DNA from: Thalassorhabdus alkalitolerans
GTDB lineage: Bacteria; Bacillota; Bacilli; Bacillales; Marinococcaceae
Assembly: GCF_042656585.1 (NCBI RefSeq)
Contig: NZ_JBHSPG010000023.1
Strand: one strand, 5' to 3'
DNA length: 64,000 bases
Shown here in pieces: positions 34,437 to 43,592 of the stretch. Made by a program: the position numbers and the translations under genes. The notes under the pieces were generated by a model that saw only the letters and a list, made by a program, of their open reading frames with translations, ran no database searches and was not told the DNA's origin. Within the stretch, counting starts at the first letter, position 1. The number at the start of each line of letters is the position of its first letter.

Positions 34437-35353
34437 TTTACACTCTCACTTTAAATCCAGCAGTAGATTACATTGTCAATGTATCAAATTTTGAAATTGG
34501 ACAGGTAAACAGGGCATCAAAAGAAAGTAAGTTTGCTGGTGGAAAAGGCATTAATGTTTCAAAAGTGTTAACGAGGCTGGAAAAAGAAAGTACGGCTCTT
34601 GGGTTTATCGGAGGATTTACGGGCCAATATATTCAAACGTCTTTAGATAAAGAGAAAATTTCCTCTGAATTCATTCAGGTAAACGGTGATACAAGGATTA
34701 ACGTGAAGTTAAAGACAGAAGAGGAGTCTGAAATCAATGGTATCTCACCAACTATTTCAGAAGAAAATCTAAGCAGCTTGAAAGAGCAGCTTGGCCATCT
34801 GAAAAGTACAGATGTACTGGTGCTTGCAGGCAGCGTCCCGGATACTGTGTCTTCTTCAATCTATACAGAAATAATAGATATGGTAAAAGAAAGAAATGTA
34901 AAGGTGTTTGTGGATACGAGCGGTCCGGCATTAAAAGAAGTAATGAAAACAAGCCCCTTTTTTATTAAGCCTAATCATCATGAATTAGCTGAACTTCTTG
35001 ATGTAACAGTCAACACAGTAGAAGAGGCAGCTCATTTTGGAAAAAAAGCCCTTGAAAAGTGGGATATTACTCATCTTTTAATTTCAATGGCTGGTAAAGG
35101 AGCCGTTTATATTTCAAAAGATGAAGTTATGCATGCCACTGTTCCTTCAGGTAATGTAGTTAACTCGGTAGGGGCTGGAGATTCTATGGTTGCTGGATTT
35201 ATAGCCGGCTTTGAAGAGGGACTTCCCTTAGAAGAAGTGCTGGCAACAGCGGTAGCCGCAGGCAGCGGGACAGCTTTTTCAAATGGTTTTTGTACAAAGG
35301 ATCTCGTACATTCGTTGAAAAAGAACATTAAGATTACATCTCTCCAACAATAA
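34433..35353 (+). CDS. fruK: 1-Phosphofructokinase
   Basis: Phosphorylates fructose-1-phosphate to fructose-1,6-bisphosphate. A PfkB-family kinase of 306 residues with GGKGINVSKVL near residue 40 and the catalytic GAGDSMVAGF (D250). The second gene of fruRKA; it takes the product of the FruA transporter encoded next. Confidence 0.95.
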   Translation: MIYTLTLNPAVDYIVNVSNFEIGQVNRASKESKFAGGKGINVSKVLTRLEKESTALGFIGGFTGQYIQTSLDKEKISSEFIQVNGDTRINVKLKTEEESEINGISPTISEENLSSLKEQLGHLKSTDVLVLAGSVPDTVSSSIYTEIIDMVKERNVKVFVDTSGPALKEVMKTSPFFIKPNHHELAELLDVTVNTVEEAAHFGKKALEKWDITHLLISMAGKGAVYISKDEVMHATVPSGNVVNSVGAGDSMVAGFIAGFEEGLPLEEVLATAVAAGSGTAFSNGFCTKDLVHSLKKNIKITSLQQ

Positions 35354-35374
35354 ATACTAGAGAGGATGAAAGAG

Positions 35375-37270
35375 ATGAAAATTACAGAGCTTCTCAAAGC
35401 TGATACGATACAGCTCGACTTGCAAAGCTCTTCAAAAGAAGAAGTCATTGATGAATTAATTGGTACTCTTGATAAAGCGGGGCGCCTGCATGACCCTAAA
35501 GGATATAAAGAGGCCATCGTCGCCCGTGAAGAACAGAGCAGCACAGGAATAGGTGAAGGAGTAGCCATTCCCCATGCCAAAACAAGTGCTGTAAAAACAC
35601 CGGCCATTGCTTTTGGGCGTTCTCAAAGCGGACTGGATTACGATTCTTTGGACGGCCAGCCTGCTCATTTATTCTTTATGATTGCTGCCAGTGAAGGGGC
35701 AAATCAAACACATTTAGAAACGTTATCACGTTTGTCCACCCTGCTGATGGACCAGGATTTCCGTGCCATCCTGTTGGAGGCTTCAACAAAAGAAGAGATT
35801 CTGATTGCCATTGATGAAAAAGAAAAAGAAAAGCTTGGTGGAGAAGAAGAAGAGGAAACAAGTGCGCCTAAAGAAGAGTCTGGAAAAAGGATTCTTGCGG
35901 TTACGGGCTGCCCAACAGGGATAGCCCACACGTATATGGCAGCTGATGCCTTGAAAGATAAAGCAAAAGAATTGGGTATTTCGATTAAAGTAGAAACGGC
36001 TGGATCAGGCGGAGTGAAAAACAAATTAACCTCTCAGGAAATCGAGGAAGCTGACGCGATTATTGTAGCAGCTGACACGAAAATTGAGATGGAGCGTTTC
36101 AGCGGCAAGCCGGTCATTCAAACAGGAGTGACCGATGGAATCCGTAAACCACATGACCTCCTTGAAAAAGCTGTCAAAGGAGAGGCTCCTATTTATAAAG
36201 GGAGCGGCGAAGGAGCAAAGTCTGAGGAAGGGGAACAGACTCGAGGAGGGTTTGGACGAGGCATATACAAGCATCTTATGAACGGTGTTTCCAACATGCT
36301 TCCTTTTGTTATCGGTGGTGGTATTTTAATTGCAATATCCTTCTTCTTTGGAATTGAATCAGCAGACCCTGCCCATCCTGACTACAATCCTTTTGCTGCA
36401 GCCTTAATGTCTATAGGCGGGGAGCATGCCTTTGGACTTATGGTGGCGGTTCTTGCTGGTTTTATTGCCATGAGTATTGCTGACCGCCCGGGGTTTGCTC
36501 CTGGTATGATAGGCGGTTTTATGGCAACAACAGGAGATGCAGGGTTTTTAGGCGGTTTAATTGCAGGTTTCTTAGCAGGTTATGTCGTCATCGGCGTTAA
36601 ACGACTTTTGGCTAATCTTCCAAAAGTCTTTGATGGAATTAAAACCATTCTTTTTTACCCATTGATTAGCATTTTTGTTGTTGGTATTCTCATGTATTTT
36701 GTGATTATAGGGCCGATCAGTGCTTTTAATACGTTCTTAGAAGGCTGGCTTGGCGGCATGGGTACAGGAAACATCGTTCTTCTTGGTATTATCCTTGGAG
36801 GAATGATGGCTGTAGACATGGGCGGGCCAATTAATAAAGCAGCCTTCACGTTCGGAATTGCAATGATTGAAGCCGGAAATTTCGGTCCCCATGCAGCAAT
36901 TATGGCTGGCGGTATGGTTCCTCCTCTTGGACTTGCCTTAGCAACTACTTTCTTTAAAAGCAAGTTCACAAAAGATGAAAGAAATGCCGGGGTAAGTAAC
37001 TATTTCCTTGGGTCCTTCTTTATAACTGAAGGGGCGATTCCTTTTGCAGCTGCTGATCCAGGACGAGTGATTCCTTCGATCGTGATCGGTTCAGCAACAG
37101 CTGGAGGACTGGCCATGTTCTTTAATGCCGGGCTGCCGGCCCCTCATGGCGGGATCTTTGTTATCCCGACAATTCAAGGAAGTCCCCTTGCTTATTTATT
37201 AGCCATCGTCATTGGAGCTGTAGTAACTGCTCTGTTAGTAGGATTCTGGAAAAAACCAGTAACTAAATGA
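35375..37270 (+). CDS. fruA: Fructose PTS transporter, EIIABC
   Basis: A single 631-residue chain imports fructose and phosphorylates it to fructose-1-phosphate. The EIIA domain has phospho-acceptor H67 (IPHAKT) and EIIB has C179 (TGCPTGIAHTYMAADAL). The EIIC membrane domain starts near residue 290 (HLMNGVSNMLPFVIGGG). ATG 35375 has AGAGAGG 9 bases upstream; ATG 35366 is too close to it. Between EIIA and EIIB lies an acidic linker. Ends in a terminator. Confidence 0.95.
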   Translation: MKITELLKADTIQLDLQSSSKEEVIDELIGTLDKAGRLHDPKGYKEAIVAREEQSSTGIGEGVAIPHAKTSAVKTPAIAFGRSQSGLDYDSLDGQPAHLFFMIAASEGANQTHLETLSRLSTLLMDQDFRAILLEASTKEEILIAIDEKEKEKLGGEEEEETSAPKEESGKRILAVTGCPTGIAHTYMAADALKDKAKELGISIKVETAGSGGVKNKLTSQEIEEADAIIVAADTKIEMERFSGKPVIQTGVTDGIRKPHDLLEKAVKGEAPIYKGSGEGAKSEEGEQTRGGFGRGIYKHLMNGVSNMLPFVIGGGILIAISFFFGIESADPAHPDYNPFAAALMSIGGEHAFGLMVAVLAGFIAMSIADRPGFAPGMIGGFMATTGDAGFLGGLIAGFLAGYVVIGVKRLLANLPKVFDGIKTILFYPLISIFVVGILMYFVIIGPISAFNTFLEGWLGGMGTGNIVLLGIILGGMMAVDMGGPINKAAFTFGIAMIEAGNFGPHAAIMAGGMVPPLGLALATTFFKSKFTKDERNAGVSNYFLGSFFITEGAIPFAAADPGRVIPSIVIGSATAGGLAMFFNAGLPAPHGGIFVIPTIQGSPLAYLLAIVIGAVVTALLVGFWKKPVTK

Positions 37271-37276
37271 TAAAGA

Positions 37277-37329
37277 AAAGGTGTCTCCATAAGGTCATAC
37301 TGATTAGTGACCGGAAGAGACACCTTTTT
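37277..37329 (+). terminator. fru operon terminator
   Basis: AAAGGTGTCTC and GAGACACCTTT form an 11-bp stem with a long AT-rich loop and T5. Confidence 0.85.
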
Positions 37330-37368
37330 CTATTGCCTGTGGGTAACTTACGAAATAGTAAGCAAAAA

Positions 37369-37406
37369 GAGAGTATCGCCAAAAGTCGGCTTTTGGTGAC
37401 ACTCTC
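37369..37406 (-). terminator. ytzB terminator
   Basis: Minus strand stem GAGAGT..CCAAAAG/CTTTTGG..ACTCTC followed by TTTTT, 9 bases past the ytzB stop. Confidence 0.75.
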
Positions 37407-37414
37407 AATAATAA

Positions 37415-37720
37415 TTATGAAGATAACTCAAGAATGGTTCCTGTTTTTGCATCTACCACAAAATCCATTTGCTTTGTTTCATCCTGTTCAGTGCTGGATA
37501 TTCCGCCGCGATAGACTTTATAAACGAGGTTATCTTTATTGTATTTTTCGGGAGTCATATGGATCCATGATCCGTTAACCGGGATGTGGTCCTGCACGTT
37601 TTGTTTAACTACTTTAAGCGCTTTTTCAGGAGAAATATGTTCCCCGCCAATTTTGTCTTTCAGCAGGTAGCCTGCTAAAAAGCCAAGTCCTACACCAATA
37701 AGAATATCTCTGATTTTCAT
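37415..37720 (-). CDS. ytzB: Membrane-anchored PepSY-domain protein YtzB
   Basis: 101 residues. An N-terminal hydrophobic anchor (ILIGVGLGFLAGYLL, 6-20) is followed by an extracytoplasmic PepSY-like domain (about 30-101; SPEKALKVVKQNV, DFVVDAKTGTI). PepSY domains are thought to restrain proteases or metal-linked enzymes. The start at 37720 has AAAGGGTGGG. Convergent with fruA and divergent from ytoP, as in B. subtilis synteny. Confidence 0.82.
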   Translation of the reverse strand: MKIRDILIGVGLGFLAGYLLKDKIGGEHISPEKALKVVKQNVQDHIPVNGSWIHMTPEKYNKDNLVYKVYRGGISSTEQDETKQMDFVVDAKTGTILELSS

Positions 37721-37902
37721 GCTTTCCCACCCTTTCTTATCAAGTAATTTCAAGTATAACTCACATCTATTAAATTTCCAATTAAATGCTTTATTACTAT
37801 TCCTTTTTTTTCCTGTGTTGTTGAAGAGCAGGAAGGAAAGTAGATAAAAAACTATTATTTCTGTAAAATGGTAAAAGAATATTTAGATGAAGGGAGCTTA
37901 TT

Positions 37903-38976
37903 ATGAATCAAGAAACTCGTGAAATGTTTAAGACATTAACTGAATTACCTGGAGCCCCTGGGTTTGAACATGAAGTACGGAAATACGTTCGACAAGAACT
38001 TGAAAAATATAGTGATGATATTGTTCAGGATCGCCTCGGAGGAATCTTTGGGGTAAAGAAAGGAAAAGAGGAAGACCCAAAAGTCATGGTGGCAGGTCAC
38101 ATGGACGAAGTGGGCTTTATGGTTACTTCTATTAGTGAGAAAGGACTTATTCGTTTCCAGACCCTTGGAGGGTGGTGGAGCCAGGTTCTTTTAGCGCAGC
38201 GTGTTGAAATTATTACGGAACAAGGGCCTGTTATAGGAGTAATAGGGTCAACGCCGCCTCATCTGTTAGAAGAGGCACAGCGTAAAAAACCTATGGACAT
38301 CAAAAAAATGTACATAGATATTGGTGCAGATAATAAAAAAGATGCAGAAAGCATCGGTATTAAGCCTGGTCAGCAAGTTGTGCCTGTCTGTCCTTTTACT
38401 CCTATGGCCAATGAAAAGAAAATCCTTGCAAAATCGTGGGATAATCGGTACGGCGTTGGGCTGTCAATTGAACTTTTAAAAGAGCTGAAAGATGAAGTCA
38501 TTCCTAATACTCTATATTCCGGCTCTACGGTACAGGAAGAAGTGGGGCTTCGTGGGGCGGCAGTCGCTGCGCAAATGATAAAGCCAGACATTTTCTATGC
38601 TCTTGACGCCAGTCCTGCAAATGATGCTACAGGCGGAAAGCAAGCCTTTGGTCATTTGGGTAAAGGAGCGTTAGTACGAATTTATGACCGTACAATGATT
38701 ACTCACCGAGGCATGAGAGAGTTTGTTCTTGATACGGCCGAAAGCAACAATATAAATTATCAGTTCTTTATCTCTCAAGGAGGTACAGATGCAGGAAAAG
38801 TCCATATGTCTAATGATGGTGTTCCATCAGCCGTAATAGGAGTATGCTCTCGATATATTCATACAGCAGCATCAATTCTTCATATCGATGATTATGCCGC
38901 TGCTAAAGAACTCATTACCAAGCTTGTGCGAACAACCGACAAGAATGCCTTGGAACAGATCCGCAGCCAGGTATAA
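37903..38976 (+). CDS. ytoP: M42 family glutamyl/general aminopeptidase YtoP
   Basis: A di-metal aminopeptidase of 357 residues. AGHMDEVGF (H66, D68), KSWDNRYG, VQEEVGLRGA and a late HTAASILH provide the M42 metal and catalytic residues. Likely cytoplasmic and oligomeric as in the family. ATG 37903 follows GAAGGGAG. Single gene with its own terminator. Confidence 0.92.
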   Translation: MNQETREMFKTLTELPGAPGFEHEVRKYVRQELEKYSDDIVQDRLGGIFGVKKGKEEDPKVMVAGHMDEVGFMVTSISEKGLIRFQTLGGWWSQVLLAQRVEIITEQGPVIGVIGSTPPHLLEEAQRKKPMDIKKMYIDIGADNKKDAESIGIKPGQQVVPVCPFTPMANEKKILAKSWDNRYGVGLSIELLKELKDEVIPNTLYSGSTVQEEVGLRGAAVAAQMIKPDIFYALDASPANDATGGKQAFGHLGKGALVRIYDRTMITHRGMREFVLDTAESNNINYQFFISQGGTDAGKVHMSNDGVPSAVIGVCSRYIHTAASILHIDDYAAAKELITKLVRTTDKNALEQIRSQV

Positions 38977-38992
38977 TATAGTTTCTTTCCAA

Positions 38993-39022
38993 AAAGACCG
39001 CTCCTAAAGGTGCGGTCTTTTA
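38993..39022 (+). terminator. ytoP terminator
   Basis: AAAGACCGCTCC/GGTGCGGTCTTT with one mismatch and a TAAA loop, then TTATT. Confidence 0.75.
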
Positions 39023-39123
39023 TTGATGGGTCAGTTATCTAATAACACGGCTTCTTGTGACAGAGCCTTTTGGAAAAGCCCTTGATGAGTTTTAAGAAAA
39101 ACCATAAGGCTTATGCTTCATAC

Positions 39124-39148
39124 GTTTAACCTTTGAATAAATCGGTAA
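39124..39148 (+). promoter_or_regulatory. Candidate sigma-B promoter of the alcohol dehydrogenase
   Basis: GTTTAA (39124-39129) is a perfect sigma-B -35. After 13 bases comes CGGTAA (39143-39148), 5 of 6 to the GGGWAW -10. It lies 37 bases before the gene, suggesting general-stress induction. Confidence 0.5.
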
Positions 39149-39184
39149 AGAGATAACTAATCTTTAGGGAAGGGTGTGTAAACT

Positions 39185-40312
39185 TTGAAAGCAGTTACTT
39201 ATCAAGGGCTCGATGATATTCAAGTAAAGGAAATGGAAGATCCTAAAATACAAACAGGTGACGACATGGTTATTAGGATAACGGCATCAGGGATCTGCGG
39301 ATCAGATTTACATCTTTATAAGAATGGGATTCCTTTGGAAGAAGATTACATTATAGGGCACGAGCCAATGGGGATCGTGGAGGAAGTTGGTCCGGAAGTA
39401 AAGAACTTGAAAAAAGGTGACCGAGTTGTTATTCCATTTAACGTGAGCTGCGGAACTTGCTTTTATTGTGAGCACCAGATGGAAAGTCAATGTGATGAAG
39501 CAAACCCTCATGCGGATAATGGCGGCCTTTTTGGATACTCTAAGCAATTCGGAAACTATCCTGGCGGACAGGCTGAGTTTTTAAGAGTGCCTTATGCAGA
39601 CCAGACCTCTTTTAAAGTTCCAGAAAGCAGTGAGCTGGATGATGAAAGTGTCTTATTTTTATCCGATGTAATTCCGACTTCCTGGTGGAGCGTGGAAAAG
39701 GTTAAAAAAGGTGATACTGTCCTTGTGCTGGGCTGCGGTCCTATTGGACTCATGACTCAAAAGCTGGCCTGGATAAAAGGTGCAGAAAGGGTAATTGCAG
39801 TGGATCATGTGCCGCACAGACTAGAGCACGCAAGAAGAACAAACAATGTGGAAGTTTACAATATGAAGGAAACAAAGGAAATAGGAGCACTGCTTCATGA
39901 AGAAACAAAAGGCGGTGCAGATGTAGTGGTGGATTGTGTAGGGATGGACGGAACCGTTCACCCAGAAGAGGAGTTCGGTTCTGATGCTGATAACCAGGCT
40001 GGTACAATAAGTCCAATTGTGACAGCTTCTCAGGCTGTCAGGAAGTTTGGTTTGATTCAATTAACAGGTGTATATGCTTCGGCAGCTAACGATTTTCCTC
40101 TAGGGGATTTATTTGGACGAAACGTGTCGCTTAAAATGGGGCAGGCACCAGTCGTTCATATGATGCCTAAGCTATATGAAATGGTTGAAAATCGTGAGTT
40201 TGATCCAACGGATATTATCACTCACCGAATGTCCATTGATGAAGCTCCCGAAGCTTACAAGATTTTTGACAAAAAAGAAGACGGCAACATAAAAGTAGTG
40301 TTGAAGCCGTAA
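39185..40312 (+). CDS. Zinc-dependent alcohol/formaldehyde dehydrogenase-like protein
   Basis: A medium-chain dehydrogenase of 375 residues. Catalytic zinc ligands are C38 and H59-E60 (GHEP), and structural zinc cysteines are C89, C92, C95 and C103. The NAD-binding turn is GCGPIGL near 181. The layout, with a DGTVHPEEE insert, resembles glutathione-independent formaldehyde dehydrogenases and relatives such as B. subtilis YycR; substrate unproven. TTG start 39185 after GGGAAGGGTG. A sigma-B-like promoter lies upstream. Confidence 0.85.
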   Translation: MKAVTYQGLDDIQVKEMEDPKIQTGDDMVIRITASGICGSDLHLYKNGIPLEEDYIIGHEPMGIVEEVGPEVKNLKKGDRVVIPFNVSCGTCFYCEHQMESQCDEANPHADNGGLFGYSKQFGNYPGGQAEFLRVPYADQTSFKVPESSELDDESVLFLSDVIPTSWWSVEKVKKGDTVLVLGCGPIGLMTQKLAWIKGAERVIAVDHVPHRLEHARRTNNVEVYNMKETKEIGALLHEETKGGADVVVDCVGMDGTVHPEEEFGSDADNQAGTISPIVTASQAVRKFGLIQLTGVYASAANDFPLGDLFGRNVSLKMGQAPVVHMMPKLYEMVENREFDPTDIITHRMSIDEAPEAYKIFDKKEDGNIKVVLKP

Positions 40313-40316
40313 ACTC

Positions 40317-40381
40317 AGAATCCCTTTACAGGGATTCTCAGACTGTCGAGGAACCCACGCTTTTCTAAAGCGTGGGTTCCT
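40317..40381. repeat. Two tandem hairpins after the dehydrogenase gene
   Basis: AGAATCCC-TTTACA-GGGATTCT (40317-40338) is followed by AGGAACCCACGC-TTTTCTAAA-GCGTGGGTTCCT (40349-40381). The second is the counterpart of the hairpin at 31294 and would end the transposase on the minus strand. The first recurs, with one change and a T run, at 41178-41207 on the far side of the scar. Confidence 0.6.
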
Positions 40382-40444
40382 AATGTTTTGGAGAAATGTC
40401 GTCTTCCAGCCATTTTATTTGCTCTAAAAATGCAAAAACACCCC

Positions 40445-40889
40445 TTAGCTAGCTGTAAGGTGGTTGGCGATCTTCTTTATATTCTGCACTGTGGCTGTCA
40501 TCAGCGCCTGTTCCGATGCGCCTTTCAAACTGTGCAACCGGCAGTAGCTAAACCCGTGGAGCTGTTAGCGTTTGCGAAGCTTCGCTCAATCGTTTCTTTT
40601 CTCTTTTTATAAATCGTCTTTCCTTCTTTGGAAAGTCTGTGTTCCCTTAGGATTAAAGCGACGGTGAGCGATAACACCCATGATGTTCCGTTCTTCTATT
40701 CCTTTGCATAACGGCACTGTCGATGGGTGGACGACCGTTGTCTTCACTGTAGTAGGGCTTGACTTTGTCATATATAAAGGAAAAATCAATTGTGGCTGCA
40801 ATTTTCCGGAGTAAGTGGTCTTAAGGAACCAGTTGATCAATCGATATCATTTCCAATTCAACTTGCTTCTCGCGGATTGGACATAACAT
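40445..40889 (-). pseudogene. IS1182-family transposase remnant
   Basis: About 445 bases survive of a gene normally near 1.4 kb. From ATG 40889 it reads SIDQLVP, an in-frame TAA, then DHLLRKIAATIDFSFIYDKV and KPYYSEDNGRP. It then jumps to the C-terminal block SKEGKTIYKKRKETIERSFA and, after a frameshift, QLHGFSYCRLHSLKGASEQA and KKIANHLTAS. These are N- and C-terminal signatures of IS1182-type transposases. The central catalytic region is deleted, so it is inactive. Confidence 0.8.
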
Positions 40890-40910
40890 GTGTTATCCTC
40901 CTTTTTTGAG

Positions 40911-41085
40911 TAGCAAAAGACGGCGACTCCGGCGGGAAGAGCAGGAGCTGAAGACCCCACAGGGTGATTTTCCCGAGGAGGCTGAGGCCCTGCCCGCTGC
41001 ATAGAAGCCACCGTTCATGCGAATGAAATGTAGCTTGAACGGATGACGCACTTGTACCTTTAGGTAAAAGCGTCCGTCTGTAGCG
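40911..41085 (+). repeat. Interspersed GC-rich repeat, copy B
   Basis: Starts GCAAAAGACGGCGACTCC, continues through AGCTGAAGACCCCACAGGG and CCCGAGGAGGCTGAGGC, and ends AAGCGTCCGTCTGTAGCG. Relative to copy A it carries about 68 extra bases (roughly 40998-41065) that include a CCGTTCA/TGAACGG inverted pair. It starts 22 bases upstream of the transposase remnant, an arrangement also seen for copy A. Confidence 0.75.
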
Positions 41086-41109
41086 ATTTCTTACTATATA
41101 TTGTACTAT

Positions 41110-41207
41110 AATCATCTGATTAATCGGATGATTAAAGGTGAAAAAACAGGTTGTGAGACGACTTTCTCACCAACCTGAGAATCACTTTACAGGGATTCTT
41201 TTTTTTG
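41110..41207 (+). terminator. Cluster of three inverted repeats ending in a terminator
   Basis: AATCATC/GATGATT (41110-41133), CAGGTTGTGAGA with its near-complement (41147-41176) and AGAATCAC-TTTACA-GGGATTCT followed by eight Ts (41178-41207). The last is a good rho-independent terminator. What it terminates is unclear, as the region 40313-41276 holds only mobile-element debris. Confidence 0.65.
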
Positions 41208-41276
41208 TTTAAAGTTAGTCTATACTTTTAGTACATAGAGTTTGTTAATCACGATTAATGTGTGAGGTGGAGTATT

Positions 41277-41816
41277 ATGCTAATAGGAGTCGGTTCAACG
41301 AATAATGCGAAATTAAAAGCTGTGGAAGACGCTCTTCAAGAGTGCAAGATTAAGATTCAAGGAATAAACGCACCATCTCAAGTCAGAGACCAGCCGTTAA
41401 CTGACGAAGAAACAAAAGAGGGGGCAGTAAACAGGGCGATTTACTGTATTAAGCAAAATAAAGATATAGTGATAGGAATTGGCCTTGAAGGAGGGGTCAC
41501 AAAAATGGAAGACGGCTTGTTTTTGTGTAATTGGGGAGCACTTGCGGACCAGGAGGGGAGAATTGTAACAGCCTCCGGTGCAAGAATTTTACTACCGGAA
41601 AATGCTGAGGAAGATATAGAGGCGGGCCTTGAATTAAAAGATATAATAGAAAAGATTACAGGAAGAAAAAATGTACATCAAAGCGAGGGAGCTGCAGGTC
41701 TTTTGACAGCTGGGTTCGTACATAGAAATGAATTATTTTCCCATGTTATCAGACTCCTGTATGGGCAATGGTTGTATCAAAAAGCGGAACTGGAAGGTGA
41801 CCAGAGGGGGAGATAA
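41277..41816 (+). CDS. DUF84 (YjjX-type) inosine/xanthosine triphosphatase
   Basis: 179 residues. The family opens with GVGSTNNAKLKAVEDAL, and GLEGGV lies in the middle. YjjX proteins hydrolyse ITP and XTP, cleaning the nucleotide pool. ATG 41277 follows GAGGTGG; a GTG at 41262 overlaps that site and is rejected. Monocistronic. The 150 bases after it hold GTGAGCA/TGCTCAC and a degenerate CGAGGAAGCTGA block, with no other feature. Confidence 0.82.
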   Translation: MLIGVGSTNNAKLKAVEDALQECKIKIQGINAPSQVRDQPLTDEETKEGAVNRAIYCIKQNKDIVIGIGLEGGVTKMEDGLFLCNWGALADQEGRIVTASGARILLPENAEEDIEAGLELKDIIEKITGRKNVHQSEGAAGLLTAGFVHRNELFSHVIRLLYGQWLYQKAELEGDQRGR

Positions 41817-41969
41817 ACACTACCAGCTCCCTCTGTGAGCAGTCATTGCTCACGAGGAAGCTGATATGTTGCCCGGTGCCATAACAGGCATCGTGAATAC
41901 AAAATGAAGGGCAGCTTGATCAGAGCTGCCACTTGCCTTCCGATAAAGCGTAGAGAAGCTAAGTACTTT

Positions 41970-42416
41970 TTAATTGGCTTCAAAAACGTAGGAAAGAGCT
42001 TTTAAGGCTTGTTCTTTCGTTTCAACTACAACATTTGCTTTGTTTGCAAGCTCCTTTACAGGGTGATGAAGCTCTTTTGGTCTTACGATAATTAATGGCT
42101 TATTTAAAGCAATGGCTGTAGCAGCGTCCATAGCTGTGTTCCATTGTTTGTACTTCTCTCCGAACAGCGCGATCACCACATCTGCTTTTTGCAGCAGGAT
42201 TTGAGTACGGAGATTATTAAATGCTGATGCAGCTTCATCCTTAAAGATGTTGTCTGGCTGTTCACCTAGAATTTCTTCTCCAATATTATCGGAGCGGTCA
42301 TGATTTTCCATAGGGCCAAAAAATTGTAAAGGAAGCTCCCATTCACTGGCAGCCTTTCGAAATTCTTCCCGCCAGTTATCATGGATTTGTCCTGCTAAGT
42401 ATACATTAAGTTCCAA
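41970..42416 (-). CDS. ytoQ: YtoQ family protein
   Basis: A 148-residue protein with a Rossmann-like alpha/beta layout starting ELNVYLAGQIHDNWREEF. It resembles nucleoside 2-deoxyribosyltransferase-type folds, but the function is unknown. Length equals that of B. subtilis YtoQ. The start is TTG 42416, 7 bases after GAGGAGGA. A longer frame to 42515 adds a hydrophobic, AT-rich stretch and is rejected. Confidence 0.82.
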   Translation of the reverse strand: MELNVYLAGQIHDNWREEFRKAASEWELPLQFFGPMENHDRSDNIGEEILGEQPDNIFKDEAASAFNNLRTQILLQKADVVIALFGEKYKQWNTAMDAATAIALNKPLIIVRPKELHHPVKELANKANVVVETKEQALKALSYVFEAN

Positions 42417-42551
42417 AAGTGGTTCCTCCTCATTTTTTGTATTTTTCTGATTCCATTTAACTATAATATTCTTGTAAAGGTATTTGCAAACAAGTATGAT
42501 AATAATCAGGCACATAAATTGTCACATTTACAATAAAGGGAGAGGAAAGGC

Positions 42552-43574
42552 ATGAAGGACTTTTTTTTACGTAAAGGTGTAAAGTTATCTGTAAAGACAT
42601 ACGGGGTGACTGCACTGAGTTTCATGGCTTTGGGGCTTTTTTCCTCCTTAATCATAGGTTTAATTATGAGAACGTTAGGGGAGCAGTTAGGAAACTATCC
42701 TATTGGTCCTTTTTTTGAGGATATGGGCACACTGGCCATGGGATTAATGGGACCGGCTATCGGTGCAGCCGTGGCCTATGGATTAAATGCTCCTCGTCTG
42801 GTTTTATTTGCGGCTATTGTGAGCGGTGCCGCGGGAGCAGAACTGGGCGGGCCTGCTGGAGCTTTTATCGCTGCACTATTGTCAACAGAAATAGGAAAGC
42901 TTGTCTCCAAAGAAACGAGAGTGGATATCATTGTTACACCCTTTGTGACCATTTTAACTGGGTTTACGGTTGCGAATTGGCTCGGACCGGTGATTAATTC
43001 AGGATTAGTTCAGTTTGGCCAGTTAATCATGTGGGCAACAGAGCAACAGCCCTTTGTAATGGGTATTCTTGTAGCCAGTTTAATGGGACTTGCCTTAACA
43101 GCTCCTATTTCAAGTGCTGCTATAGCCATTATGCTGGAGCTTGAAGGTCTGGCAGCGGGGGCTGCTACAGTAGGATGTGCAGCACAAATGGTTGGGTTTG
43201 CTGTAAGCAGTTACAGAGAAAATGGAATGTCAGGGCTAGCTGCACTAGGGATCGGCACATCTATGCTTCAGGCACCCAACGCGTTAAAAAACCCTCTCAT
43301 CCTCATTCCTCCTACTGTAGCAGGAGCTGTTCTTGCACCGCTTTCAACGATGGTCTTTTTTATGGAGAATAATGCCGCTGGAGCTGGAATGGGGACAAGC
43401 GGACTTGTTGGGCAGATCATGACCTTTTCTGTCATGGGGTTTTCAGGTGATGTTCTGTTAGCGGTTCTTCTTTTGCATGTTGCAGGGCCTGCCGTTATTT
43501 GTTTCCTTGTTTCCGAGTGGATGCGAAAGAAAAATTGGATTAAACTAGGAGATATGAAAATCGAACAAGGATAA
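42552..43574 (+). CDS. Orphan PTS EIIC-type membrane protein (PTS_EIIC_2)
   Basis: A 340-residue membrane protein with about 9-10 hydrophobic segments. It resembles the PTS_EIIC_2 family (TYGVTALSFMALGLFSSLII, ALSTEIGKLVSKETRVDIIV-type blocks). No EIIA or EIIB is encoded nearby and no phospho-acceptor His or Cys domain is fused, so it may not be a phosphotransferase. Its ligand is unknown. ATG 42552 follows AAAGGGAGAGGAAAGG. 18 bases before ytpP. Confidence 0.75.
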   Translation: MKDFFLRKGVKLSVKTYGVTALSFMALGLFSSLIIGLIMRTLGEQLGNYPIGPFFEDMGTLAMGLMGPAIGAAVAYGLNAPRLVLFAAIVSGAAGAELGGPAGAFIAALLSTEIGKLVSKETRVDIIVTPFVTILTGFTVANWLGPVINSGLVQFGQLIMWATEQQPFVMGILVASLMGLALTAPISSAAIAIMLELEGLAAGAATVGCAAQMVGFAVSSYRENGMSGLAALGIGTSMLQAPNALKNPLILIPPTVAGAVLAPLSTMVFFMENNAAGAGMGTSGLVGQIMTFSVMGFSGDVLLAVLLLHVAGPAVICFLVSEWMRKKNWIKLGDMKIEQG

Positions 43575-43592
43575 GAAGGAGGGCCAATAACG

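Noticed and set aside
41817..41969. Fourth copy of the interspersed repeat after the DUF84 gene
   Set aside because: Only a CGAGGAAGCTGA block and a GTGAGCA hairpin match; too little to call a copy.
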